The notes below the pieces were generated by a model. That model was not told the origin of the DNA and did no database searches. It was given only the letters and a program-made list of their open reading frames with translations. From assembly GCA_000432175.1 (NCBI GenBank), contig HF989413.1, positions 1 through 14,246 on the forward strand: a stretch of DNA of 14,246 nt, given 5' to 3'. The position numbers were made by a program, and so were the translations under genes. The stretch is from Eubacterium sp. CAG:786. Lineage in GTDB: Bacteria > Bacillota > Clostridia > Oscillospirales > Ruminococcaceae. Below, piece by piece: positions 6,690 through 12,593 of the stretch; the stretch's first letter is position 1; every line of letters begins with the position of its first letter.

Positions 6690-6874
6690 CAATCCTCTTG
6701 TCCATATAATATATAGTAAATACCACCCGTAACCGGGACAATGACGCAGCCGGAATGTCTGCCGGCGGTCACTGCAAAAAGCAGAAATCTTCTGACCGCA
6801 CACAGCGCAGATGTCGTATGCTTATCGAAAATCGTCCATGCAGTCAAAAGAACAGCATTTGTCAGAATACTCTT
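6690..6874 (-). promoter_or_regulatory. Long structured 5' leader of the PilZ-cyclase operon
   Basis: This is a 185-nt untranslated leader between the predicted transcript start (about 6874) and the PilZ start codon. In the transcript direction I see four local stems. The first is GCAUAC/GUGUGC, with a G-U pair. The second is GGUCA/UGACC, enclosing a CUGC-UUUUU-GCAG hairpin with an 8-nt one-sided bulge. The third is GCCGG-(8)-CCGGC (plus strand 6749-6766). The fourth is CCCG-GUUA-CGGG. A five-codon mini-ORF (ATG at 6839) lacks a clear ribosome site. The leader could be a riboswitch or protein-binding leader, but no consensus of a known class was recognised. Confidence 0.45.
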
Positions 6875-6880
6875 GTTTAT

Positions 6881-6910
6881 ATTATACAATAAACCACTAC
6901 TATAAATCAA
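6881..6910 (-). promoter_or_regulatory. Promoter of the PilZ-diguanylate cyclase operon
   Basis: On the minus strand, -35 TTGATT (6910-6905), 18-nt spacer, perfect -10 TATAAT (6886-6881). The surrounding region is very AT-rich. A weaker, closer candidate (TTGTCC, 17 nt, TACTAT) lies about 20-60 nt upstream of the start codon. Confidence 0.65.
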
Positions 6911-7059
6911 GGCATAATAGTGATTTTCTAAGAATTAGACAAAAATATTTTATTTTTTTTGGGTAACATAACAACAACGATAACCCACCGGCAAAAAATT
7001 AAAGCGATCCGATGGGATTATCCTGTTTTTACCTGTTTTTAAAAGTAACCTGCGGTTAT
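6911..7059. other. AT-rich spacer between the YcxB-like gene and the PilZ promoter
   Basis: Together with the leader and promoter this completes a 370-base stretch without a protein gene. It holds a T8 run (6953-6960), a tandem CCTGTTTTT repeat (7022-7030 and 7032-7040) and weak stems. No convincing small ORF or RNA gene was seen. Confidence 0.5.
7041..7058 (-). terminator. Weak intrinsic terminator of the YcxB-like gene
   Basis: On the minus strand a TAACC-GCA-GGTTA hairpin (7058-7046) follows the stop codon directly and is followed by CTTTT. The stem has only 5 bp and the T-tract is short, so termination may be partial. Confidence 0.4.
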
Positions 7060-7773
7060 TTATGCCTTTTTAGTCTTAATTTTGAAATGCTTGCCACAGG
7101 CGCGCATAAGACGGTCGCGGAGCTGCATAGGGGTTCCGCAGATGAAGCAGGTTTTATCGCAGATGATCGTATCAGCCTTTTTTCCGTCGCGGGACTGTGG
7201 GAAAATATAGAAGCTGTGGCTGCACTCAAACGCCTGCGCTATCTCGCTGTAAGGGAGTTCCACGACCTCCGCGTTTTCATCGTGGAGCGCGGTTGAAGCC
7301 CCGGCTGAGGACTCTTCGTCCTCGTCTCTTTCCTCGTCGGGGAGGGTGCTTATCGTCAGCACCGCTTTCTGGTCGTCGGTGAAATCCGCGCTGACGACCC
7401 TGCCGAAGCTGTCCTCCAGCTTGTCTGCGCGCTTGTTGAAATATTGTATGCGCATATTATGCGGAGCAGTCGCCAGCACAAGGAATATAGCTGCGAAAAT
7501 CGCCATAAGCAGCCATTCAGTGCACCACGCAGCCGCAAGCGTCAGCAGAAAGAACACCGCAGCGCCGTAGTAGCACGCAGTCTGCAGGGGTCTGACCCTG
7601 AGCAGGTACATAAAGTCCGAAAAAGCGCGTATTCTCGCCATCGTGCAGCGAGTTTCGCAAGCCAGCCTGCCGGTATCCTCGGGGTGGTTTTCCGCGTTGA
7701 ATTCCTCAAACATCTTCGCGAGCTTCGCTTCTGTGGACTGTACTATCTCCTGCTGCCTCTTAGTTTTTGCCAT
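7060..7773 (-). CDS. Two-TM membrane protein with YcxB-like C-terminal domain
   Basis: 237 residues. The N-terminus (1-60) is charged and probably helical (AKTKRQQEIVQSTEAKLAKM). A TM hairpin follows at about 65-82 and 86-103. The cytoplasmic C-terminal half contains a beta-rich part (124-143), an acidic linker (EERDEDEESS, 147-156), then ELPYSEIAQAFECSHSFYIFP (172-192) and a C-terminal helix with QLRDRLMRACGKHFKIK. This order, two TM segments followed by a 'site of interest-Y/W-S-E-I' strand and a short hydrophobic strand block, is typical of YcxB-like proteins, whose function is unknown. ATG 7773 has AAGGA about 8 nt upstream. It is transcribed alone from its own promoter and 100-nt leader, and followed by a weak terminator. 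There is no link to the neighbours beyond position. Confidence 0.75.
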   Translation of the reverse strand: MAKTKRQQEIVQSTEAKLAKMFEEFNAENHPEDTGRLACETRCTMARIRAFSDFMYLLRVRPLQTACYYGAAVFFLLTLAAAWCTEWLLMAIFAAIFLVLATAPHNMRIQYFNKRADKLEDSFGRVVSADFTDDQKAVLTISTLPDEERDEDEESSAGASTALHDENAEVVELPYSEIAQAFECSHSFYIFPQSRDGKKADTIICDKTCFICGTPMQLRDRLMRACGKHFKIKTKKA

Positions 7774-7827
7774 ATCTTTATTCCTTTCCGGATATTATGT
7801 TGTCTGATATGATATAATTTGCCGATA

Positions 7828-7861
7828 TGCACGGAGTTCACCGGAGGTGAACGGATGTGCA
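7828..7861. repeat. Nested inverted repeat in the leader of the YcxB-like gene
   Basis: Outer arms TGCAC (7828-7832) and GTGCA (7857-7861) enclose perfect 7-bp inner arms GTTCACC (7836-7842) and GGTGAAC (7846-7852). On the plus strand the 3-nt loop and both internal gaps contain GGA; in the minus-strand transcript they read UCC. In that leader RNA the loop side carries CACCUCC, resembling the 16S 3' end. It could be a regulatory leader stem or an operator for a dimeric repressor. Confidence 0.6.
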
Positions 7862-7879
7862 AGGCATTTTGATTTATGG

Positions 7880-7908
7880 ATTATACACCTTTTTACGGCA
7901 AATTGCAA
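7880..7908 (-). promoter_or_regulatory. Promoter of the YcxB-like gene
   Basis: On the minus strand, -35 TTGCAA (7908-7903), 17-nt spacer, perfect -10 TATAAT (7885-7880), giving a leader of about 100 nt. The -35 directly adjoins the MITE-like inverted repeat. Confidence 0.75.
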
Positions 7909-8070
7909 GAGGGAGCCTCTAAAAACCGATTTGAAAAGGGAAAATGGGTAGAGTGCAGCGAATGCGATGAAAGCCTCCTCGTAAGGCTGTATGCCTTACG
8001 AGGAGGTTTGAAGAAGCAGTCGGTGTGCTATACACATTTTCACTCAAACAAGGTTTTTAGAGGTGACCTT
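7909..8070. repeat. MITE-like long imperfect inverted repeat
   Basis: Terminal arms CCTCTAAAAACC (7916-7927) and GGTTTTTAGAGG (8052-8063) match perfectly over 12 bp. Further inward, TTTGA pairs with TCAAA and GAAAATG with CATTTTC, followed by an imperfect segment. The centre is a perfect 14-bp hairpin (7974-7987 and 7993-8006, 5-nt loop), extended by a G-U and two A-T pairs. Outside the terminal arms AGG/CCT pairs continue to about 7909/8070. Nearly the whole element folds as one rod, and no transposase gene is inside. The size and terminal repeats fit a non-autonomous MITE. A clear target-site duplication was not found. Alternatives are a structured RNA or a bidirectional regulatory element. 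Confidence 0.65.
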
Positions 8071-8092
8071 AATAAACGCCCTGCGTTTATTA
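8070..8092. repeat. Perfect 10-bp hairpin next to the MITE-like element
   Basis: TAATAAACGC (8070-8079) and GCGTTTATTA (8083-8092) with a CCT loop. No T-run follows on either strand, so it is only a possible terminator. It may be the outer part of the neighbouring element. Confidence 0.5.
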
Positions 8093-8188
8093 TATCACGC
8101 AATACAAAAAAATGCAACGAAAACCGCACAGATGCACAAAAAATCTTTCGGTCGTGGCGAGGTCAGGGTAATTTTGACGGGCAATTAT

Positions 8189-8210
8189 TACAATTTGGAT
8201 ACAATTTGAA
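8189..8210. promoter_or_regulatory. 11-bp tandem direct repeat, possible operator
   Basis: TACAATTTGGA (8189-8199) is followed directly by TACAATTTGAA (8200-8210), one helical turn apart and 30 bp upstream of the -35 of the pseudokinase operon. The spacing fits two copies of an activator or repressor on one face of the DNA. The role is inferred. Confidence 0.4.
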
Positions 8211-8239
8211 TAAACAGCGCCCACGGAACGTCAAAACAG

Positions 8240-8268
8240 TTGACAATCCGGCCGATTTGGAGTATATT
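8240..8268 (+). promoter_or_regulatory. Promoter of the pseudokinase-pheA-ispD-two-component operon
   Basis: Perfect -35 TTGACA (8240-8245), 17-nt spacer, -10 TATATT (8263-8268). The predicted leader is about 65 nt, and AGGAGA lies 7 nt before the ATG at 8339. It is the only strong plus-strand promoter recognised before 13.7 kb. Confidence 0.82.
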
Positions 8269-8338
8269 ATTATAGTGGTGTTTTGTGTATTTATCAAAAC
8301 ACGGATCTTATACAGAAACAATTACAGGAGAACACTAG

Positions 8339-10084
8339 ATGATAAAAGAAACTTCCCTGTGCATGGGCTGCATGAACGACAAGACTTACGACGGTCCCTG
8401 CAAGCTCTGCGGATACAGCGACGACGCTCCCTGCATACCGACATACATGGCTCCTAAGACATTCCTTGCGGAAAGATACATAGTCGGCAAGGTGATAAGC
8501 TACAACGGCGAGGGCGCGATATACATCGGCTACGACACCGCAGCCGGCATTAAGGTTACTATAAAGGAATTCATGCCCGACACGCTGTGCATGCGCAAAA
8601 AGGGTGAAACCGAAATAACCGTGGAGCCCTCCTCAGCAGCGCTCTACAAGACCTACCTGTCGGAATTCATCGACCTCAACCGCACGCTGATGAAGCTGCG
8701 CGGAATGTCCCACGTGCAGACGGTTCTTGACGTATTCTGCGAAAACAACACCGCATACGTGGTGTTTGAATACATCAATGGCATTTCCCTCAAGACATAC
8801 CTTGCCAACTCCACCGGAGATATGGCGTGGGAACAGGTCAAGGAACTGTTTTCACCGTTCTTCACGACCCTGAGCCTTATCCATTCCGCGGGAATACTGC
8901 ACCGCGGCATCTCCCCCTCGACGATATTCGTCACCGACAAAATGGAACTGAAACTCACCGGATTTGCGATATCCGCAGCGCGCACCACCGGCACCGAAGT
9001 CGCATGCGAGGTCTTTGCGGGATTTGCAGCCCCCGAGCAGTACACCAACGAAATAAACGGCACCTGGACAGACGTCTATGGAATTGCAGCGGTGCTTTAC
9101 CGCTGCCTGACGGGGTGCACCCCCACCGAAGCGATAGCGCGCAGCGGCGGCAATCTGCTGGAGCCGATGATGGTCAACCGCAACATTCCCGAGAACATTT
9201 CCAATGTCATCATGGACGGACTGCAGCTCTCCCCCGAGGACCGTATCCGCACCATGACTGAGTTCGTTGACAGGCTTTTCAGCCAGCCCAAGCCCGCGGA
9301 GCCAGTCCCCGCAGACAAGCAGCACCTCACCCGGCGCGAGATAAAGCAGCGCAAGGAGCGCGCAAAGACCATCGCGGTGCTTGCGATAGCAGGCATGGTG
9401 CTGGTCGCATTCGTCGTTGTTTTCGTGCTGACGCTGAACGGCGCATTCCAGGGTGGGAATTCTTCTTCGCAGCCCGAGACCTCAGAGGCCGTTACCACCG
9501 AAGAAACCTCCTCCACCCCCGAGGAAACCGAGCCGACCGATCCCCCTGCGACCTCTTCCACCGACCCGGTGGTCACCGGCGACACGCTGCGCCTGCCTGA
9601 TTTCGACGGCAGAAGCTACGATTATGAAGTCGAACGCTACAAGAACAAGATAACATTCGTGCCGACCTATGTATATTCCGACGAATACGCGAACGGGCAG
9701 ATGTTCGGTCAGAGCATTCCCGCAGAAACCGACGTTACCACCGGCGTGACCGTCGAGATAACCGTCAGCAAGGGACCCAGCAAAGTCGCGCTGCCGAGTT
9801 ACACAGGCATGTCCAGCGAAAAATACACTGCCGAGCTGAGCAAGCTGAACATCAAGTATTCTGTCGAGACCGAGCGCTCCAACGACGCCGAAACCGGAAA
9901 TGTCGCGAGATGCAGCGTTGAGATAGGCGACCTTGTTGACGTAGAGAACAACCAGGAAATAATCGTCTACATCGCCGAGAACTACACGCCCACCGCAGAG
10001 CCGACGGAAGAGATTTCTGACGATGGCTCGTATGAGGAAATAATCACAGAAGAGATCGTAACAGGGGAAGGAATAATAGAATAA
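8339..10084 (+). CDS. Zinc-ribbon, PASTA-repeat Ser/Thr pseudokinase, membrane bound
   Basis: 581 residues. A CxxC-x9-CxxC zinc ribbon (Cys8, 11, 21, 24) precedes a protein kinase fold at about 42-315. The fold keeps a Gly-rich loop (SYNGEGAIY, 54-62), the VTIK lysine (Lys76), a plausible helix-C Glu109, APEQY (231-235) and Asp245 of the F helix. The catalytic loop is HRGISPSTI (188-196) instead of HRDxKPxNI, and the DFG position reads TGF (207-209). The catalytic base, loop Lys, metal-binding Asn and DFG Asp are therefore all replaced, so it is most likely a pseudokinase. One TM helix (about 344-366) is followed by a Ser/Thr/Glu/Pro-rich extracellular linker (375-414), two PASTA-like repeats (about 417-478 and 483-546) and an acidic tail. 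PASTA domains bind muropeptides or lipid II, so a cell-wall sensing or scaffold role fits. It is first gene of the operon; its stop overlaps the pheA start by 1 nt. Confidence 0.9.
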   Translation: MIKETSLCMGCMNDKTYDGPCKLCGYSDDAPCIPTYMAPKTFLAERYIVGKVISYNGEGAIYIGYDTAAGIKVTIKEFMPDTLCMRKKGETEITVEPSSAALYKTYLSEFIDLNRTLMKLRGMSHVQTVLDVFCENNTAYVVFEYINGISLKTYLANSTGDMAWEQVKELFSPFFTTLSLIHSAGILHRGISPSTIFVTDKMELKLTGFAISAARTTGTEVACEVFAGFAAPEQYTNEINGTWTDVYGIAAVLYRCLTGCTPTEAIARSGGNLLEPMMVNRNIPENISNVIMDGLQLSPEDRIRTMTEFVDRLFSQPKPAEPVPADKQHLTRREIKQRKERAKTIAVLAIAGMVLVAFVVVFVLTLNGAFQGGNSSSQPETSEAVTTEETSSTPEETEPTDPPATSSTDPVVTGDTLRLPDFDGRSYDYEVERYKNKITFVPTYVYSDEYANGQMFGQSIPAETDVTTGVTVEITVSKGPSKVALPSYTGMSSEKYTAELSKLNIKYSVETERSNDAETGNVARCSVEIGDLVDVENNQEIIVYIAENYTPTAEPTEEISDDGSYEEIITEEIVTGEGIIE

Positions 10085-11223
10085 TGGGAACAGAGCTTGA
10101 TTTAAGCGAGATCAGAAAGAACATCGACAAGATAGACGACCAGCTGCTCGATCTTTTCCGTCAGCGCATGGATCTCACCTGCCAGGTGGCGCAGTATAAG
10201 GCTGCGCATAATATGGTGGTGTTCCAGAGCGAGCGTGAAAAAGCGATAATCCAGTCGGTGCGCGACCGTTCCCCCGAGGAGCTCAAGAGTTCCGCGGAGT
10301 TCCTGTTCACCAATATCATGGACATCTCCAAATGCCGTCAGAACAACACGATAACCCCCGCTGTGGAAATACCGCATAAGACCGCGATAAAGCCCGGTGC
10401 GACAGTCGCAGTGCAGGGTATTGCCGGTGCGTACGGACACGCAGCCGCAGTAAAGCTGTTCCCCAACGGCAAGATGGATTTCCACGGCAGCTTTGCCGAG
10501 GTGTTCGAGGCTGTCGAAAACGGCTCCGCTGATTACGGCGTAGTCCCCGTGGAAAACAGCACCGCCGGTGAAGTCACCGCGAACATGGAGCTTCTTGAAA
10601 AGCACAGCGTGTACATCAACCGCACGGTAACGGTTCCCTGCACCCACGTTCTTGCCGCAAAGCACGGCGTGAGATCCGGGGATATAAAGATAATTTTCGG
10701 GCACGAACAGGCGATAAGACAGTGCGGGGAATACATCTCCAGCCGCCCGTATCTCACGGTAATTCCATACGCCAACAACGCGATGGCGGCGCAGATGGTG
10801 GCAGAAAACCGCAGCAGCGAGCTGGGCTGCATATGCTCCCGCGAATGCGCAGAAATGCACGGTCTTGACGTGGTGGAACCAGCGATAGCGGCCGACCCCA
10901 ACAACGCGACCCGCTTCATCTGCATATCAAAGGAAATAGAAGTTTACGACGGCGCTGACACAGTTGCTGTTTCGGTATCGCTGCCGCATATTTCCGGTTC
11001 GCTCTACCGCATGCTGACAAAGTTCGCGGTGAATGAGCTCGACCTCACAAAGATACAGAGCAAACCGCTGCCGCTGGAATACCGCACGGACGAGAACGAA
11101 TTCATGTTCTATCTGGAGTTCTCGGGCAGCATAGACCAGCCCGTGGTGCTGCGGCTGCTGAACAACTTCGAAACGGAATACAGCTACTTCCGGCTGCACG
11201 GCAACTTCAGCGAAGTACGCTAA
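10084..11223 (+). CDS. pheA: Bifunctional chorismate mutase / prephenate dehydratase
   Basis: 379 residues; converts chorismate to prephenate and then to phenylpyruvate in phenylalanine synthesis, in the cytosol. Residues 6-90 are an AroQ-type chorismate mutase with Arg11, Arg28, Lys39, Arg51 and Glu52 in the expected places. Residues about 106-285 are prephenate dehydratase, with the QGIAGAYGHAA opening, VVPVENSTAGEV (153-164) and the catalytic NATRF (274-278). Residues about 290-370 form the regulatory ACT domain. Its usual ESRP phenylalanine-binding motif reads QSKP (325-328), so feedback inhibition may be altered. The length equals that of fused E. coli-type P-proteins. The ATG overlaps the pseudokinase stop (TAATG) and ispD follows 9 nt after the stop, so translation is probably coupled. 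No other aromatic amino acid gene is in the window. Confidence 0.96.
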   Translation: MGTELDLSEIRKNIDKIDDQLLDLFRQRMDLTCQVAQYKAAHNMVVFQSEREKAIIQSVRDRSPEELKSSAEFLFTNIMDISKCRQNNTITPAVEIPHKTAIKPGATVAVQGIAGAYGHAAAVKLFPNGKMDFHGSFAEVFEAVENGSADYGVVPVENSTAGEVTANMELLEKHSVYINRTVTVPCTHVLAAKHGVRSGDIKIIFGHEQAIRQCGEYISSRPYLTVIPYANNAMAAQMVAENRSSELGCICSRECAEMHGLDVVEPAIAADPNNATRFICISKEIEVYDGADTVAVSVSLPHISGSLYRMLTKFAVNELDLTKIQSKPLPLEYRTDENEFMFYLEFSGSIDQPVVLRLLNNFETEYSYFRLHGNFSEVR

Positions 11224-11232
11224 GGAGGACGA

Positions 11233-11898
11233 ATGTTTTCTGCGATAATACTCGCGGGAGGGAGTTCCACCCGCATGAACGGCGTGAACAAGCAGCTTGC
11301 CGCGCTGGAGGGAATACCCGTAGTGGTGCGCAGCGCGCTTGCGTTCGAGCATTCCGCGCTTGTCGATGAGATAATACTCGCTGCGCCGCAGGGAGAAGAA
11401 AAGGATTATTATTCGCTCCTGCGGGAACATTTCGTTACAAAGCTGAAGACAGTCACCACCGGCGGCAGGACGCGGGCTCTGTCCGTCATGAACGCCCTCG
11501 GGGAATGCACCTGTGAATACATCGCGATACACGACGGCGCAAGACCGCTGATATCCACGGAGGACATTGACCGTGTGCTGAACGACGCGGTGAATTACGG
11601 CGCGTCGATAGCGGCAGCCCCGGTGACTGATACTATTAAAAAGTGCTACAACGGAATTATCGAGAACACCCTTGACAGGGACATGCTTTATGCCGCTCAG
11701 ACTCCGCAGGCATTCCGGCGCGAGCTTTATCTCTCCTGTGTGGAACGGCTGGGCAGCCGCGCCGATGAACTCACCGACGACAGTTCCCTGCTTGAAGCAT
11801 GCGGCGAGGAAGTGCACATCACCCCGGTCACAGCCTGCAACATGAAAGTGACCCGTCCGCAGGACCTTGCGATAGCTGCGGCAGTTTTACGGAGGTAA
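11233..11898 (+). CDS. ispD: 2-C-methyl-D-erythritol 4-phosphate cytidylyltransferase
   Basis: 221 residues, standard length. It transfers CMP from CTP to MEP, the third step of the non-mevalonate isoprenoid pathway, in the cytosol. Motifs: the nucleotide loop LAGGSSTRMNG...KQ (7-21, Lys20), GGRTRALSV (77-85), HDGARPL (100-106), DTIK (133-136), TPQAF (157-161), TDDSSLLE (181-188) and the C-terminal NMKVTRPQDL (203-212). GGAGG precedes the ATG at optimal spacing. It lies 9 nt after pheA and 2 nt before the response regulator. No other isoprenoid gene is near, so the operon joins unrelated metabolic and signalling functions. Isoprenoids feed undecaprenyl phosphate, a possible loose link to the PASTA protein (inference). 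A CDP-ribitol-type cytidylyltransferase (TarI) is a less likely alternative. Confidence 0.92.
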   Translation: MFSAIILAGGSSTRMNGVNKQLAALEGIPVVVRSALAFEHSALVDEIILAAPQGEEKDYYSLLREHFVTKLKTVTTGGRTRALSVMNALGECTCEYIAIHDGARPLISTEDIDRVLNDAVNYGASIAAAPVTDTIKKCYNGIIENTLDRDMLYAAQTPQAFRRELYLSCVERLGSRADELTDDSSLLEACGEEVHITPVTACNMKVTRPQDLAIAAAVLRR

Positions 11899-11900
11899 TT

Positions 11901-12593
11901 ATGTTCAACATTCTGGTAGTGGACGACCAGGCGCACATCAGGCGCCTGTACGAATACACGCTGGAGAAAAACGGCTACCAGCCCTACACTGCCGGCGACG
12001 GCGCCGAGGCGCTGAAGCTGATGGACGCTACCCACATCGACCTTGTTATACTCGACCTGATGATGCCGACGATGGACGGCTACACGTTTCTGAAAACGAT
12101 GCGCGACGGCGGCAGCAACATTCCGGTGCTGATAATCACCGCGCGTGACAGCGCAGAGGACGTGCGGCGCGCGTTCACGCTGGGCACGGACGATTTCATG
12201 GTCAAGCCAGTGGACGAAGTTGAGATGATACTGCGCGTGCGCGCCCTGCTTCGTCGTGCGAAGATATCAGAGGAACAGCGCATAGCAGTCGGCGACACCA
12301 CCCTCATATACGACTCGTTCACCATGATACAGAACGGTGTGGAAGTCCAGATGCCTAAAAAGGAATTCCAGATACTTTTCAAGCTGCTGTCATTCCCGAA
12401 CAAGACGTTCACCCGCGCCAGCCTCATGGAGGAATTCTGGGACATGGACAGCGAAAGCGAAGCCCGCACGGTCGATGTGCACATCAACCGTCTGCGCGAC
12501 CGGTTAAAGGACAACAAGGATATACAGATAGTCACCGTGCGCGGATTGGGCTACAAAGCGGTAAAAACCGCAAAACCGCAGGAGCAGCCATGA
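11901..12593 (+). CDS. OmpR/PhoB-family response regulator
   Basis: 230 residues. The receiver domain (1-118) has the acidic pair Asp8/Asp9, phospho-acceptor Asp52 in LVILDLMMPTMDG, Thr80 and Lys102, followed by Pro. The winged-helix DNA-binding domain (about 128-223) has KKEFQILFKLL, the recognition-helix region RTVDVHINRLRDRLKD (189-204) and the wing VTVRGLGYKAVK. It acts as a transcription regulator phosphorylated by the adjacent kinase. I chose ATG 11901 because GGAGGT, inside the last codons of ispD, is 4 nt upstream and the receiver then starts MFNILVVDD. A longer open frame to 11799 lies inside ispD and is rejected. It overlaps the kinase by 4 nt. The target genes are unknown. Confidence 0.96.
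   Translation: MFNILVVDDQAHIRRLYEYTLEKNGYQPYTAGDGAEALKLMDATHIDLVILDLMMPTMDGYTFLKTMRDGGSNIPVLIITARDSAEDVRRAFTLGTDDFMVKPVDEVEMILRVRALLRRAKISEEQRIAVGDTTLIYDSFTMIQNGVEVQMPKKEFQILFKLLSFPNKTFTRASLMEEFWDMDSESEARTVDVHINRLRDRLKDNKDIQIVTVRGLGYKAVKTAKPQEQP

Noticed and set aside
6721..6800. GEMM-type c-di-GMP riboswitch in the PilZ leader
   Set aside because: A CGGUUACGGG-like piece recalls the 3' end of GEMM-I, but the conserved GACGCAAAGC core and tetraloop-receptor arrangement were not found on either strand.
6690..6803. N-terminal extension of the PilZ protein to the GTG at 6803
   Set aside because: No ribosome site, and the composition is unlike the rest of the protein. It overlaps the leader stems, and ATG 6689 has a clear AGAGGA.
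6689..6910. Minus-strand 73-codon open frame in the leader
   Set aside because: Its TTG start is the -35 box of the PilZ promoter and the frame simply crosses the leader. There is no ribosome site.
7876..8457. Plus-strand 193-codon open frame starting MDYTPFYGKLQEG
   Set aside because: It runs through the inverted repeat, the 8070-8092 hairpin, the pseudokinase promoter and into that gene in another frame. The protein has no domain-like character and no ribosome site at the right spacing.
10927..11817. Minus-strand 296-codon open frame
   Set aside because: Antisense of pheA and ispD, both of which have full family motifs.
11799..11900. N-terminal extension of the response regulator
   Set aside because: It lies inside ispD. 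ATG 11901 has a perfect ribosome site and gives the canonical receiver-domain start.
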